Part shown: positions 6,809 through 15,346 of the stretch, one piece after another
Numbering within the stretch: the stretch's first letter is position 1
How the letters are laid out: each line of letters opens with the position of its first letter
Origin: Phycisphaerae bacterium
GTDB taxonomy: Bacteria > Chloroflexota > Anaerolineae > 4572-78 > J111
DNA length: 25,221 nucleotides
Direction of reading: 5' to 3'
Assembly: GCA_028285035.1 (NCBI GenBank)
Contig: JANQQF010000083.1
Location: forward strand, 1-25,221
The notes under the pieces: generated by a model
Told to the model about the DNA's origin: nothing
The model's input: only the letters and a program-made list of their open reading frames with translations
The model's database searches: none
Program-made: the position numbers and the translations under genes

Positions 6809-7116
6809 TTGTTCACGTGATATTACCAGGTGGAATTGGTGTGTTCTCGGCCTATGTCACATCATATTTTATTTATCAGAACAATAATGTGGCCGTACCG
6901 TTTTGGACTATTCTTGTGTTTTCGGTTGCGGTAGCCGTCTCTTTATTGATGACCTACATCCTGGGGCAGCAAATGGAGCGGTCGGGCGATGTTGTCCGCA
7001 CCGATATTCAGGGGTTGCGTGAGGAGCTACGTAGTACACGTGAGCAGCTCAACGAGTCGATGCGGCGCAATATTGAGTTGTCTGCTGAATTGAAGGCAGC
7101 GAAGAAAAATGAGTAG
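6805..7116 (+). CDS. two-helix membrane protein with C-terminal coiled coil
   Basis: A 103-residue protein. Hydrophobic segments lie at about residues 3-23 and 32-53, followed by a charged coiled coil (about 58-100) that would be cytosolic or periplasmic depending on topology. GTG 6805 is chosen over the in-frame ATG 6772 because GGGAGGG lies seven to eight bases ahead and the start overlaps the previous stop as GTGA. It overlaps the next gene by eight bases. Function unknown; the layout recalls small phage lysis-accessory or membrane-anchor proteins, without firm support. Confidence 0.7.
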   Translation: MIVHVILPGGIGVFSAYVTSYFIYQNNNVAVPFWTILVFSVAVAVSLLMTYILGQQMERSGDVVRTDIQGLREELRSTREQLNESMRRNIELSAELKAAKKNE

Positions 7117-7687
7117 CGAATTAGCAACTGATAACTACTTCGACCTAGCGAAAAAAATGGGGGAAGGTCATCAATACGAAGATCTTCTTATCTCGGAAAT
7201 TCCGGGGTTATCATCTGATCCGTATGACCGGCAAAAACAGGCGTTTTTTGCCCTGTGGTACAGGCTGTATAAAAAGATCAAAACAGTGGCGATGCGCGAA
7301 TTGGTTGGGTATCCGGCCAATCTCAAAGAGTGCGCCCAGTTCCTAGGAATTAGTCGTCAGACGCTAGGGGTGTCGTGGCCTAAAACTCGTTGGTTTCAGG
7401 AGATTGTTGTACCTGATCAGCACGCCTATCGGATTAATAAGTTGTTTGATAAAGCCCTTGATCGAATCGATGAGCATTTGGATAGCGAGGACGATTGGTT
7501 GAGCCATAAGGCAGCTGGGCAAGTGCTTGAATATTATAAGGCGATTGGGCCGCAGACGCCGCTCGTGGTGAATAATATCGACAATGCCAATGTGCAACAG
7601 AACAACACCATCACCTCGGCGGACTTAGCCCAGGCCCGGCAGGATGTAAAAGAATGGGAGGCGGAGCGGTTCAAAAAAGCGGAATGA
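7109..7687 (+). CDS. terminase small subunit-like DNA-packaging protein
   Basis: A 192-residue protein directly before the large terminase and overlapping it as ATGA (7684-7687). Residues about 70-95 form a helix-turn-helix (NLKECAQFLGISRQTLGVSW), the expected N-terminal DNA-binding module of TerS. A helical oligomerisation region follows (about 105-145), then an Asn/Gln-rich linker and a short charged tail that would contact TerL. In the phage, TerS forms a ring that recognises the packaging site. The call relies on HTH plus position; sequence similarity to a named family is weak by eye. Confidence 0.75.
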   Translation: MSSELATDNYFDLAKKMGEGHQYEDLLISEIPGLSSDPYDRQKQAFFALWYRLYKKIKTVAMRELVGYPANLKECAQFLGISRQTLGVSWPKTRWFQEIVVPDQHAYRINKLFDKALDRIDEHLDSEDDWLSHKAAGQVLEYYKAIGPQTPLVVNNIDNANVQQNNTITSADLAQARQDVKEWEAERFKKAE

Positions 7688-9126
7688 CGGCAGAGCAGCG
7701 AGCTGAGTGGCTGCGTTGTGCCGAGAGTTCGCCTTATTTTATAGATCGCTACTGTCAGATTTATGACGCCACGCTCAAGCAGTGGATACCCTTTAAGTTG
7801 TGGCAGGAGCAGTATGAAACGCTGGTCGTGATTGAGGAGAATGCCAAGACGATCATCCTCAAGGCACGCCAGCTTGGCTTGACCTGGCTTTTGTTGGGGT
7901 ATGTCCTGTGGTTGATGTTGTTTTACCCAGCGGCCACTGTACTCTTGTTTAGCAAGCGGGACACTGAGGCTGTTTATCTGATTGACGAACGCTTAAAAGG
8001 GATGTTTAAGCGGCTCCCTGATTGGATGTGCGAGGGGGTTACGGATTGGGTGGTCGAGAAGGACAACGATCACCAGTGGGAGCTGTCCAACGGGTCCAAG
8101 GCGCGAGCCTTTCCGACAACGGCAGGGGATAGCTATACCGCAACAGTTGCCATCGTCGATGAGGCCGACCTGGTGCCTGATTTGGCAAAATTGCTACGTT
8201 CAGTGCAGCCGACGATTGATGGTGGGGGGAAATTGATCCTCCTTAGCCGGTCGGATAAATCGGCTCCGAATAGCACCTTTAAAAATATTTACCGGGCGGC
8301 CAAGGCAAAGGCGTCAAGTTGGGCTTGTGTATTTTTGCCGTGGTGGGTGCGACCTGAGCGGGATCAGGCGTGGTACGAGCAACAGAAAGCCGATATCGAG
8401 CAAAATACCGGCAGTCTCGATGACCTACACGAGCAGTACCCGGCCACCGACAATGAGGCCTTGGCCCCGCGTACACTGGATAAGCGGATTAGTCCGCTGT
8501 GGCTCAATCAGTGCTATGTGGAGGTCGAAACAAGACAACCGTCAGGTGCCCCAGCCATTCCGGGCCTAGTTATCTACAAGGCTCCTTATCGCCGAGGGCG
8601 GTACGTGGTCGGGGGCGATCCGGCGGAAGGTAATCCTGGGAGTGATCCCAGTGCGGCCACGGTGCTGGATATCGATACGGGTGAAGAGGTGGCCAAGCTG
8701 TGGGGCCGGATTGAGCCGGATGTATTTGCTGGCCATATTAAGTCACTGAGCCAATACTTCAACAATGCCCCGGCGATGATCGAGCGCAATAACCACGGGC
8801 ACGTTGTGCTGTTGTGGTTGCGAGACAACTCAAACGTCAGGCGATTGGTAGGGTTGGATGGTAAGGCGGGTTGGATGTCATCCAGTCGAGGCAAAACAGC
8901 GATGTATGACGCAGGGGCAGGGGCGTTTCGAGATAAGGAGACGACGATCCATAGCTTTGACACCCTAACCCAGCTTCAGAGCATTGAGGGGGCAACGCTT
9001 AAAGCACCAGAGGGTGATGAAGATGATTTGGCCGATAGTTACGTATTGGCCCTAATTGGGATCGAGCGCTATTCGGTGGGGGATGATCCACCGCCACCAG
9101 GGGCGCATTCATTTGAGAGTTATTAG
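7684..9126 (+). CDS. terL: terminase large subunit (ATPase-nuclease)
   Basis: A 480-residue DNA-packaging motor. The ATPase domain shows an atypical Walker A (KARQLGLT, residues 60-67) and Walker B (VAIVDEADL, 155-163). The RNase H-like nuclease domain has acidic residues at D312 (GGDPAEG), E367 (MIERNN) and D451 (DDLADSYVLAL), consistent with an intact metal site. Length is normal. Start 7684 is preferred over the in-frame ATG 7654, because it gives the ATGA overlap with the terS-like gene and a normal N-terminus. The protein docks on the portal during head filling and cuts the concatemer. Confidence 0.93.
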   Translation: MTAEQRAEWLRCAESSPYFIDRYCQIYDATLKQWIPFKLWQEQYETLVVIEENAKTIILKARQLGLTWLLLGYVLWLMLFYPAATVLLFSKRDTEAVYLIDERLKGMFKRLPDWMCEGVTDWVVEKDNDHQWELSNGSKARAFPTTAGDSYTATVAIVDEADLVPDLAKLLRSVQPTIDGGGKLILLSRSDKSAPNSTFKNIYRAAKAKASSWACVFLPWWVRPERDQAWYEQQKADIEQNTGSLDDLHEQYPATDNEALAPRTLDKRISPLWLNQCYVEVETRQPSGAPAIPGLVIYKAPYRRGRYVVGGDPAEGNPGSDPSAATVLDIDTGEEVAKLWGRIEPDVFAGHIKSLSQYFNNAPAMIERNNHGHVVLLWLRDNSNVRRLVGLDGKAGWMSSSRGKTAMYDAGAGAFRDKETTIHSFDTLTQLQSIEGATLKAPEGDEDDLADSYVLALIGIERYSVGDDPPPPGAHSFESY

Positions 9127-9135
9127 GAGTTGATA

Positions 9136-11055
9136 ATGTCCGCTGCTGAGTGGGGGGTCGAGCAGGCCCGCAAGAAAATACCGATTGATCAAGCCAGCGA
9201 GGAGAATAAGGCGTTTTATGAGGGCGATCATTGGCAGAAGGGTGCGGCCTGGACCGGCCCGATGGTTGGACCGAACCACGCGGAGCGTTCGACGATGGAG
9301 GCCTTAGTTAAACGGTCGTTTGTCTCAAAGAACGTTGTCGGCGAAGTGGTGGACCGACACACTAACGGCGTGCTGGGTCGAATACCTAGTCGAACGGTGA
9401 CAGTTACCCGTGAGGTCAGTGAGGACGACTCGTTGACTGAGGAAGAGACAGCATTGATTGCTGAAGCAGAGGCCTTGCTGACAAGCTGGTGGAGTGGTCC
9501 CCGTGGGGTATTACACCGAGGGGATCATTTGAGCCTGGTTACCCCGCACGAGATCGGCCAACAGGCGGCGATGTGGCCGCTACTGACCCAGCGGAGTGTA
9601 TTACGCTTATTTGTTGCCCCCGCCGCAGTTCAAGAGGATGAAGGGACTGATCGGGCATTTGTTCGTTTTAAGGACCCAGAGGAGGCGATGGCTCAAATAT
9701 TTTGCCAAGCGATCCCCGCCGAGCAAGGGGCGATTGTGGTTGATGAGGATGATCTGTCAATGGCGGGCGTTTATGTTTACAAACGTGGTGATCACGACGA
9801 GGCCGAGATTGTCTACCTGGACGAGAATAAACAAACGGTATGGCGGATCGTTCAGAGGGACCAAAGTAAAACAGTATCCGTAGATCTAAAGGGGCGCTTG
9901 ACGATGTACAGCGTTGAACGCCAGCCGATTATTACCGAAACGGTGCGTCGGATGCAAAAGAGCCTGAACGTGACCAAGACGATGTCCAGTCGTAATATTG
10001 TAGCTGGTGGGGCCTTGGAGCGTTGGATACTCAACGCCCAAATGCCCGGCAAGTGGGTAGAAGACGCCTCGACGACCACTGGGAAACGGTTTGAGCCAGA
10101 TCCCATAAAGCTGGGGGCAGGGGTTACAAATTTTATTGGGGGGCAGGTTATTGAGGATGAAAATGGTAAAAAGACCCTGGCCAGCCCAAGTGTTGTTTAT
10201 CGTGACCCTGTTAGCTCTCAAACCTTCATTGAGGCCGAGCGCAATGAGTACCTCGGAATTTTAGCCGAGGTTGATCAATTGCACGCAGCTATCTCTGGCG
10301 ACGCGATAGCCAGTGGTGAGAGCAGGGTGCAGGCGAAAGGGGATTTTCGGGCCAGCCTGCTACCAACTAAAGCCAAGATCGATGTTGCTTTATCGTGGCT
10401 CTGTGAGACTGTGCTGGCAATGGCGGCCAGTCTAAGTGGGCAAGCTGGAAGATATGATACGTTGCGGGTCTCGGTAGAGTGCCAAATCGATACCGGGACA
10501 TTGACCGCAGGCGAAATCACCAATGCTGTTACGGTGTACGAGGCGGGTCTGGTTAGTCGACAGACAACGATGGCTCGCTTACGGGTGGAGAACCCTGAAG
10601 ATGAGGCTGACCTGCTCCAGGCTGAAGCGGAGCAAATGCTGACGCAATTAAAATTGAAGGCTGAGATCATCAACCAGCTTACCACAGCTGGGGCTTCGAT
10701 TGGGGCGGCGGCTGAGATTGCTGGATTAAGTGACGAGCAGGTGACGGCGTTGGCTGCAATTGAGGTGTTCGATGACAGGCGTATTGACCTTGACGACACG
10801 GGGGGGGCGGGTAGTAGTGCAACACCCGAGAATATCGCGGCTGATAAAGGGTTAAATGGTGCTCAAATTAAGGCCGCTATTGATTTATTGGAGCGAGTTA
10901 CACTGGGGACAATGGTTGGTCAAGTTGCCGTTGAACTGTTGTTGGCGTTAGGTATCGAACAGGAAAGAGCACAACGAATGATCGATCAGACCGAAAGTGG
11001 TGTTAGTCCGACCGATATATTAGGAGTAGAGAATGGCACGCAAGCCACTAGGTAG
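9136..11055 (+). CDS. phage portal protein
   Basis: A 639-residue protein expected to form the dodecameric DNA gate at one head vertex. It follows the terminase directly and has a TAGGAG ribosome site before ATG 9136; an in-frame TTG at 9130 is the alternative. The N-terminal part holds the wing region (SFVSKNVVGEVVDRHTNGVL). The central SLNVTKTMSSRNIVAGGALE and the later AEVDQLHAAISG segments fit the stem/crown region. The C-terminal third is rich in Ala and Glu (NPEDEADLLQAEAEQ) as in many portals. It is longer than average, with an extra helical C-terminus. Identification is by position, size and overall pattern. Confidence 0.85.
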   Translation: MSAAEWGVEQARKKIPIDQASEENKAFYEGDHWQKGAAWTGPMVGPNHAERSTMEALVKRSFVSKNVVGEVVDRHTNGVLGRIPSRTVTVTREVSEDDSLTEEETALIAEAEALLTSWWSGPRGVLHRGDHLSLVTPHEIGQQAAMWPLLTQRSVLRLFVAPAAVQEDEGTDRAFVRFKDPEEAMAQIFCQAIPAEQGAIVVDEDDLSMAGVYVYKRGDHDEAEIVYLDENKQTVWRIVQRDQSKTVSVDLKGRLTMYSVERQPIITETVRRMQKSLNVTKTMSSRNIVAGGALERWILNAQMPGKWVEDASTTTGKRFEPDPIKLGAGVTNFIGGQVIEDENGKKTLASPSVVYRDPVSSQTFIEAERNEYLGILAEVDQLHAAISGDAIASGESRVQAKGDFRASLLPTKAKIDVALSWLCETVLAMAASLSGQAGRYDTLRVSVECQIDTGTLTAGEITNAVTVYEAGLVSRQTTMARLRVENPEDEADLLQAEAEQMLTQLKLKAEIINQLTTAGASIGAAAEIAGLSDEQVTALAAIEVFDDRRIDLDDTGGAGSSATPENIAADKGLNGAQIKAAIDLLERVTLGTMVGQVAVELLLALGIEQERAQRMIDQTESGVSPTDILGVENGTQATR

Positions 11056-11215
11056 ACCATTGTCATTAACAGATGAAGATCTAGATCAATTGGCCAATGT
11101 AACCGAGCAGGATATTTTACAGGCCCAACAGTTAATTACCGCTGATTTAGATGAGCAGTATCAGAATTTGTTGCTTGCCGAGGAGGACGATGATCTTGAA
11201 AGGGGTGATGGCTAA
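11033..11215 (+). CDS. small acidic protein between portal and minor head protein
   Basis: A 60-residue protein that starts inside the 3' end of the portal gene (23-base overlap) with an excellent TAGGAG ribosome site. The N-terminus is basic (MARKPLGRPL). The remainder is helical and very acidic (LTDEDLDQLANVTEQDI ... EEDDDLERGDG). Its coupling to the portal gene suggests a head-assembly role, for instance a portal accessory or a DNA-mimic-like acidic peptide. No family recognised. Confidence 0.65.
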   Translation: MARKPLGRPLSLTDEDLDQLANVTEQDILQAQQLITADLDEQYQNLLLAEEDDDLERGDG

Positions 11216-11217
11216 TA

Positions 11218-11880
11218 ATGCCAAATATACCAAACCTTCAACCTGACCCGGTTTTGCCTCAATATCGTTGGAACGCTAAAACCCGGCAATATATCGACCA
11301 AAGGGGACGATTTGTTGGCCGGGCGGTAATTCGGCAACAGCTTGACCGGGCCATCGACCGCTCGGCAGATCGGATGGTGGGTCTAGCCCAACAACTTCGT
11401 GATGGGGCGATCACCCTAGCCGATTGGCAGGTGTCAATGATGAAAGAGATTAAAGCTGTCAACATTGCCGGGGCTCTGCTTGAGCGCGGCGGGTGGTTTC
11501 AAATGACAACTGCTGATTTTGGTCGAGTAGGTCGGATTATCCGAGGTGAGTACGAGTTTTTACGGAATTTTGCTCAACAGCTCGCCAGCGGCAAGCAGAA
11601 GCCCGACGGGACGGTCATTCGGCGGGCGCGAGCCTATGCAGGGGCGGCGAGATCGACGTATTACAGGTTTGTCCAGAATGCCTGGGCGGCCAAGGGATTT
11701 GATTTAGAGCGATCGATCCTGACGCCTGCCGACCACTGTGACGATTGCGTGGCCGAGGATAAAAGGGGGTACCAGCCGATAGGAGAGGTAACCCCAGTGG
11801 GAAGCAGACAATGTTTAACAAATTGTCGTTGTAGGATGGGTTATAAGTCATCAGCGACAGGTGAGGAAGTTATAGTATGA
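11218..11880 (+). CDS. MuF/SPP1 gp7-like minor head protein
   Basis: A 220-residue protein next after the portal, the usual place for head-morphogenesis proteins injected with or bound to the portal. The helical body (about 35-160) ends in a Cys/His cluster: H173, C174, C177, C199, C203 and C205 (HCDDCVAEDKRGY ... CLTNCRCRMGY). This cluster is typical of the C-terminal end of phage minor head proteins, including the CRC motif, and probably binds zinc. It overlaps the next gene as ATGA (11877-11880). There is no attached toxin domain. Confidence 0.8.
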   Translation: MPNIPNLQPDPVLPQYRWNAKTRQYIDQRGRFVGRAVIRQQLDRAIDRSADRMVGLAQQLRDGAITLADWQVSMMKEIKAVNIAGALLERGGWFQMTTADFGRVGRIIRGEYEFLRNFAQQLASGKQKPDGTVIRRARAYAGAARSTYYRFVQNAWAAKGFDLERSILTPADHCDDCVAEDKRGYQPIGEVTPVGSRQCLTNCRCRMGYKSSATGEEVIV

Positions 11881-12206
11881 GGCCGCTTCCGGAAGGTGTG
11901 AATTGGGCCAGATTAGCGGCCAGGGTAGCCCAACATAAACGGCATTGCTCCAGCACCCGTCACGCGAACGGGCACGGCCTGTGCTTTCTTGCGGCGGGAC
12001 ATTTGGGGCAATGTTATCATCCGATTTACGGTCGATGGGAGAAACCGATAACAATGGATAAAACAACATTAATGGTCGTTCGTCGTACTCTAATTCAACT
12101 ACTCAACGCTTTAGATGATGCGTTGGACTTACCGCGCACCATTCCCTCAAAATCCCAGCGACGGATGGAACGAAAAAAACAGGAATTGCAACTGAACGAG
12201 AATTAG
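11877..12206 (+). CDS. Cys/His small protein of unknown function
   Basis: A 109-residue protein translationally coupled to the minor head gene. The N-terminal half has a C..H...GHGLC.L..GH.GQCYH pattern (about residues 24-49) that resembles a zinc-knuckle seen in other small phage proteins. The C-terminal half, from an internal ATG 12054, is a basic amphipathic helix (MDKTTLMVVRRTLIQLLNAL ...) and could be made separately, since GGGAG lies upstream. Last gene before a promoter/attenuator region. No firm function. Confidence 0.6.
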   Translation: MRPLPEGVNWARLAARVAQHKRHCSSTRHANGHGLCFLAAGHLGQCYHPIYGRWEKPITMDKTTLMVVRRTLIQLLNALDDALDLPRTIPSKSQRRMERKKQELQLNEN

Positions 12207-12213
12207 GTATAAT
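12186..12213 (+). promoter_or_regulatory. candidate promoter for the scaffold-capsid unit
   Basis: TTGCAA (12186-12191), 16 bases, then a consensus TATAAT (12208-12213). It overlaps the 3' end of the preceding gene and would start transcription near 12220, ahead of two consecutive hairpins and the scaffold-like gene. The -35 box is weak; the -10 box is perfect. Confidence 0.5.
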
Positions 12214-12268
12214 AGTTGCAAGTTTAGGATATTGTTGTTGATATTCTATCTGGTCCTGGTTTTGGAGA

Positions 12269-12306
12269 AGCCGCCTTGGTTCTTGGCGGAGCGTCGGGCG
12301 GCTTTT
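12269..12306 (+). terminator. hairpin with alternative pairing, attenuator-like
   Basis: AGCCGCC (12269-12275) pairs with GGCGGCT (12297-12303) and is followed by TTTT, a small intrinsic terminator. The same CCGCC (12271-12275) can instead pair with GGCGG at 12285-12289, which would exclude the terminator stem. Two mutually exclusive folds in a leader are the hallmark of attenuation, though the arms are short. Confidence 0.55.
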
Positions 12307-12353
12307 CAGGAAATAAAAATACAAACAAACACCTATCAGGTTGTGTAAACCCC

Positions 12354-12393
12354 AGCGGTGTCAAAGGCAAAGTGCCTCTGACACCGCTTTTTT
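12354..12393 (+). terminator. strong intrinsic terminator ahead of the scaffold-like gene
   Basis: AGCGGTGTCA (12354-12363) pairs with TGACACCGCT (12379-12388), and AGGCA/TGCCT inside (12365-12369 with 12373-12377) closes a three-base loop. Six T follow (12388-12393). It is 55 bases upstream of the scaffold-like gene, so it must be bypassed or it insulates the capsid unit from upstream transcription. Confidence 0.8.
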
Positions 12394-12448
12394 GTTTTCT
12401 ATTCATTTCGCCGACAAGGATCGGCCCATTAGCTCAAGGAGCAAGTAG

Positions 12449-13180
12449 ATGCTTATCAATCGATCAAGGTTTTTATTTAACGCCAACAGCGGGGGCAACA
12501 ACGGCAACGGTGGCCCACCACCGACCCCAACACCCGCCCCGGCTCCACAGCCACCGCCCTCGCCAACGCAGGGCTTTGCCAATGGTTTAGCCCGACACAA
12601 TGGGGATGCGGGCCAGTTTGCCGAGCGGTTGTATGACGAAAATTTCCAGCTCCGCGAAACGCGGCGGCAATTGGAGTCGCAACTAGAGACGCTGCGGGGT
12701 CAAGTGCCCGCCGAGAGCGCGGTCATCCTGACCGGCGATCAGGCCGCAGCATGGGCTGCGTATCAAGAGCTGGGGACGCCCGACGAGCTGAAGCAGCAGG
12801 GCACACAGCTAAACCAGATGACGCGCCAGCAGCAGATTGCTAAAGCCGCTGAAGCAAGTGGTTACAAAGCCAGTGTATTAAGCACGTTGATCGGCGAGGC
12901 CGAGATCGAGATGAGGCAAGTGACGCAGGACGGGCAACAGGTGGATGTTGCCTACATCAAAGCGGGCGACGGTGAGGCCGTCAGCCTGACGGAGCACGCA
13001 CAAGGGGCGTGGGCCGATTTTATGCCGGCTTTGACGGCAGCGGGCCAGGGTGCCCCGCCACAAGGCCAGCAATTTATCAGACAAACACCCGGTGCACCGC
13101 AACCAAAGAAGGATGCAGTTGATAACTTCTTAAGTGAGAAACAGGAAGGGCGGGGCACCAACCCTTTAATCCCTTCATAG
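12449..13180 (+). CDS. phage scaffolding-like protein
   Basis: A 243-residue protein with an AAGGAG ribosome site. After a short start it has a Pro/Thr/Ala-rich linker (about 20-42). A coiled-coil segment (ERLYDENFQLRETRRQLESQ, about 60-79, onward to ~88) comes next, then an Ala/Gln-rich middle with helices and a polar tail. The order just before decoration and capsid genes, the central coiled coil and the low-complexity linker fit a scaffold that shapes the procapsid and is then lost or cleaved. No protease motif is seen. Confidence 0.7.
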   Translation: MLINRSRFLFNANSGGNNGNGGPPPTPTPAPAPQPPPSPTQGFANGLARHNGDAGQFAERLYDENFQLRETRRQLESQLETLRGQVPAESAVILTGDQAAAWAAYQELGTPDELKQQGTQLNQMTRQQQIAKAAEASGYKASVLSTLIGEAEIEMRQVTQDGQQVDVAYIKAGDGEAVSLTEHAQGAWADFMPALTAAGQGAPPQGQQFIRQTPGAPQPKKDAVDNFLSEKQEGRGTNPLIPS

Positions 13181-13189
13181 GAGAATTCA

Positions 13190-13819
13190 ATGGGACGAAC
13201 AAAGTATTATGGCGGAGTGCCCGGCTTTATCGCCGATGAGAACTCTGTCTCGCGTCATCCCGGCGCGCAAATCGACTGGGACTTGATCCCAGACAAATAT
13301 CGGACGACGGCCATTACTGTCAAGCTCAATGGGGCTGCCGCTCAGGGCGCGACCAGTTTAACGGTTGATGCGCTGGCGGGTAAGGTTCCAAACGGGGCAT
13401 TGCTACACTTTGGCGAGTCGGGTGAGATGGCCAAAGTCACGGCCACAGCCGACGTGGGTGACACCACGATTTCGGTTGAGGCGCTACCTAATGCCCTTGA
13501 GGATGACGATGAAGCCATTCTTGGCGGAACTGGCCCCAAGCAGTTACCGGCGGGTAAGGCAATGGTACAGGTCACCAGTGGAAAATTGGCGACCCGGACG
13601 GATCGACCGGGCTCTGAAACGGCTTTTGGCTTTTTGTGGTCAGCGATGTCCAGCGACGACAAGAGTGCTGCCATCAATGGGGTGGCGGTTATTCTCGACG
13701 GGACGATTTTTGAGCAGCTTTGTGCTGATGTTAATCACGCTGATTGGGCCACCATCAAGGGCGAGTTTGCCACGGCAAACAAGATGCTCTTTGTTAAGTA
13801 TGCAGATGATCGGGGGTAA
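13190..13819 (+). CDS. head decoration-like protein
   Basis: A 209-residue protein with a TAGGAG ribosome site, nine bases after the scaffold gene. Residues about 45-110 (VKLNGAAAQGATSLTVDALA ... ILGG) have the beta-strand/turn pattern seen in capsid decoration or stabilisation proteins. The C-terminal part has a repeat-free alpha/beta pattern with VNHADWATIKGEF. It sits directly before the capsid gene, the standard place for a decoration protein that caps capsomers. Sequence identity to lambda gpD is not obvious; assignment is by fold pattern and position. Confidence 0.65.
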   Translation: MGRTKYYGGVPGFIADENSVSRHPGAQIDWDLIPDKYRTTAITVKLNGAAAQGATSLTVDALAGKVPNGALLHFGESGEMAKVTATADVGDTTISVEALPNALEDDDEAILGGTGPKQLPAGKAMVQVTSGKLATRTDRPGSETAFGFLWSAMSSDDKSAAINGVAVILDGTIFEQLCADVNHADWATIKGEFATANKMLFVKYADDRG

Positions 13820-13825
13820 TGAACG

Positions 13826-14938
13826 ATGAATGTTAACTTTGCGCACGTAGTAGAAGAGCTTGGTCCTGATGCGACATTCCGAGTGGCCAACGAGGCCCGC
13901 CCCCCAGCCGATTATCTTTTTGAGACGTTGTTACCAGAGATGCCCAGCCCCAGCTATACGGTCGAAAGCGGAACGATGACCGTGCGAGCGACAATGGCGG
14001 GCTTGGCCGGGATGGATGCGGATTACCCGCCATCCGGTGTGATTGAGATGTCGGACTTCTTGGAGAAAACGGCCAAGATTGCCAACCGGGCCACGATGAC
14101 CGAGGCTGCCTTGCGTCAGTTGCAAAACCTGGTGATGCAGGCGATGGTCTCTGGTAATACAAATCCTAATTTTTTGGTCCGTGAGGCGTTGAACTTCCTA
14201 GACAAGGTCATTGTCCAGGGACACCTCGATAGTATGGAGTATTTGCGAGGACAGGCTTTGGTTGAGGGTCAAATCGACTGGACATTTGGCGATCAACACA
14301 TCGTCATCAGTTATGGTATCCCAACGGCCAATATCTTAACCCAACGCACGAGTACCAGTGCCTGGGATGGCACGGCTAGTAAGTTCTGGGACGATATTCG
14401 GCTTTTGCAATCGGCCTTGCGGTACAACGTTCGGGCCTTCATTGTTCATAAGGATACACTTTACGCCATCCTAAACAACGATGTGAACAAGGCCGAGATT
14501 TTGCGCCAGGATGGGATGGCATTCACGATCCGTCGCTTGATTGGTAACAATGAGCGACCGGCCAGCGATTCCCGCGATACGATCACCCTGATTGCCTACG
14601 ACAAAGAGGGTGAGCTGATCGATCTCTCTAACCCCGGTAAGACCACAAAAGTGCCCTTTATGCCAAAAAAGAAAATTTTGGCTGTAGCCAACAACATCCA
14701 GTCTGGGTATCGGGTCGGACAAGGTTCCACCAATGATCCAGTGTTGGATCAGGCTTTGGGCTACACCCACCTCGCCCCAACGGTTGAGGGTGGCGGGCGG
14801 CCCGGCCGCTGGGCACGGCTCTACACGCCGGAAGGGCGACCGATGCAACTACGGGGCGAGGGCGTAAGTAATTCCCTCCCCGTTGTTGAAGTACCAGAAA
14901 AATTGGCGATTGCTAGTAGTGAGATTGGCGGTAGCTAG
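13826..14938 (+). CDS. major capsid protein (GPE family, HK97 fold)
   Basis: A 370-residue protein. The N-terminal PADYLFETLLPEMPSPSY (about residues 27-44), then the VESGTMTVRATMAGLAGMDA stretch, are typical of the major capsid protein E family, and the length fits. The central YNVRAFIVHKDTLYAILNND and the later DTITLIAYDKEGELIDLSNP belong to the P- and A-domain core. The C-terminus (ARLYTPEGRPMQLRGEG) is also typical. It forms the icosahedral shell. A GNRA-looped hairpin follows the gene, which probably sets its mRNA level above that of downstream genes. Confidence 0.88.
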   Translation: MNVNFAHVVEELGPDATFRVANEARPPADYLFETLLPEMPSPSYTVESGTMTVRATMAGLAGMDADYPPSGVIEMSDFLEKTAKIANRATMTEAALRQLQNLVMQAMVSGNTNPNFLVREALNFLDKVIVQGHLDSMEYLRGQALVEGQIDWTFGDQHIVISYGIPTANILTQRTSTSAWDGTASKFWDDIRLLQSALRYNVRAFIVHKDTLYAILNNDVNKAEILRQDGMAFTIRRLIGNNERPASDSRDTITLIAYDKEGELIDLSNPGKTTKVPFMPKKKILAVANNIQSGYRVGQGSTNDPVLDQALGYTHLAPTVEGGGRPGRWARLYTPEGRPMQLRGEGVSNSLPVVEVPEKLAIASSEIGGS

Positions 14939-14954
14939 AAACTAGTTTGTTAGT

Positions 14955-14978
14955 GTGGGCCGAGGTAACTCGGCCCGC
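14955..14978 (+). terminator. GC-rich hairpin after the capsid gene
   Basis: GGGCCGAG (14957-14964) and CTCGGCCC (14969-14976) enclose a GTAA loop, which in RNA is a GNRA tetraloop. Two more pairs extend the stem outward. Only TTT follows, so termination should be partial. Phages often place a leaky terminator here to favour capsid expression. Confidence 0.7.
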
Positions 14979-15010
14979 TTTAGTGCGATGGATACGAAAG
15001 GATAAAACCA

Positions 15011-15346
15011 ATGGCAGATCAAGATATTGCTGTCCAGACCTTGGATGCAAACGAAGGTAGCGCAGTCACCTTTACCTCGGCACAGGCAGCCGACAATTAC
15101 CTCTATGTCAACAGCGGCAAAGAACGGGTTTTGGTTAATAACGATAGCGGCGGGTCGATTGACCTCGTTTTTGTTACAACTAAAACGGTGGAGGGGCTAC
15201 CTGTGCCTGATCGGACGATCACTATCCCTGACGGTGAGATTCGCGAGATCCCACCTCGCGCAGCCGATGTGTACAACGATGGCGATAGCAAGGTCTCGAT
15301 GTCGCCCTCAGCCAATAACCTCAAGATTGCGGTGATTAAGCACTAA
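15011..15346 (+). CDS. small beta-rich structural protein
   Basis: A 111-residue protein, almost entirely alternating beta-type sequence with turns (YLYVNSGKERVLVNNDSGGS, then RTITIPDGEIREIPP). The ribosome site is AAAGGA. It lies between the capsid and the connector gene and overlaps the latter by one base (TAATG at 15344-15348). It resembles small phage decoration or fibre-attachment proteins in composition, but no family is recognised. Confidence 0.6.
   Translation: MADQDIAVQTLDANEGSAVTFTSAQAADNYLYVNSGKERVLVNNDSGGSIDLVFVTTKTVEGLPVPDRTITIPDGEIREIPPRAADVYNDGDSKVSMSPSANNLKIAVIKH

Noticed and set aside
9130..9135. TTG 9130 as the portal start
   Set aside because: ATG 9136, two codons on, is at better spacing from TAGGAG and is the commoner start codon.
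12276..12590. 104-codon plus-strand open frame across the leader hairpins
   Set aside because: It runs through two terminator-type hairpins and into the scaffold-like gene in another frame; no ribosome site.
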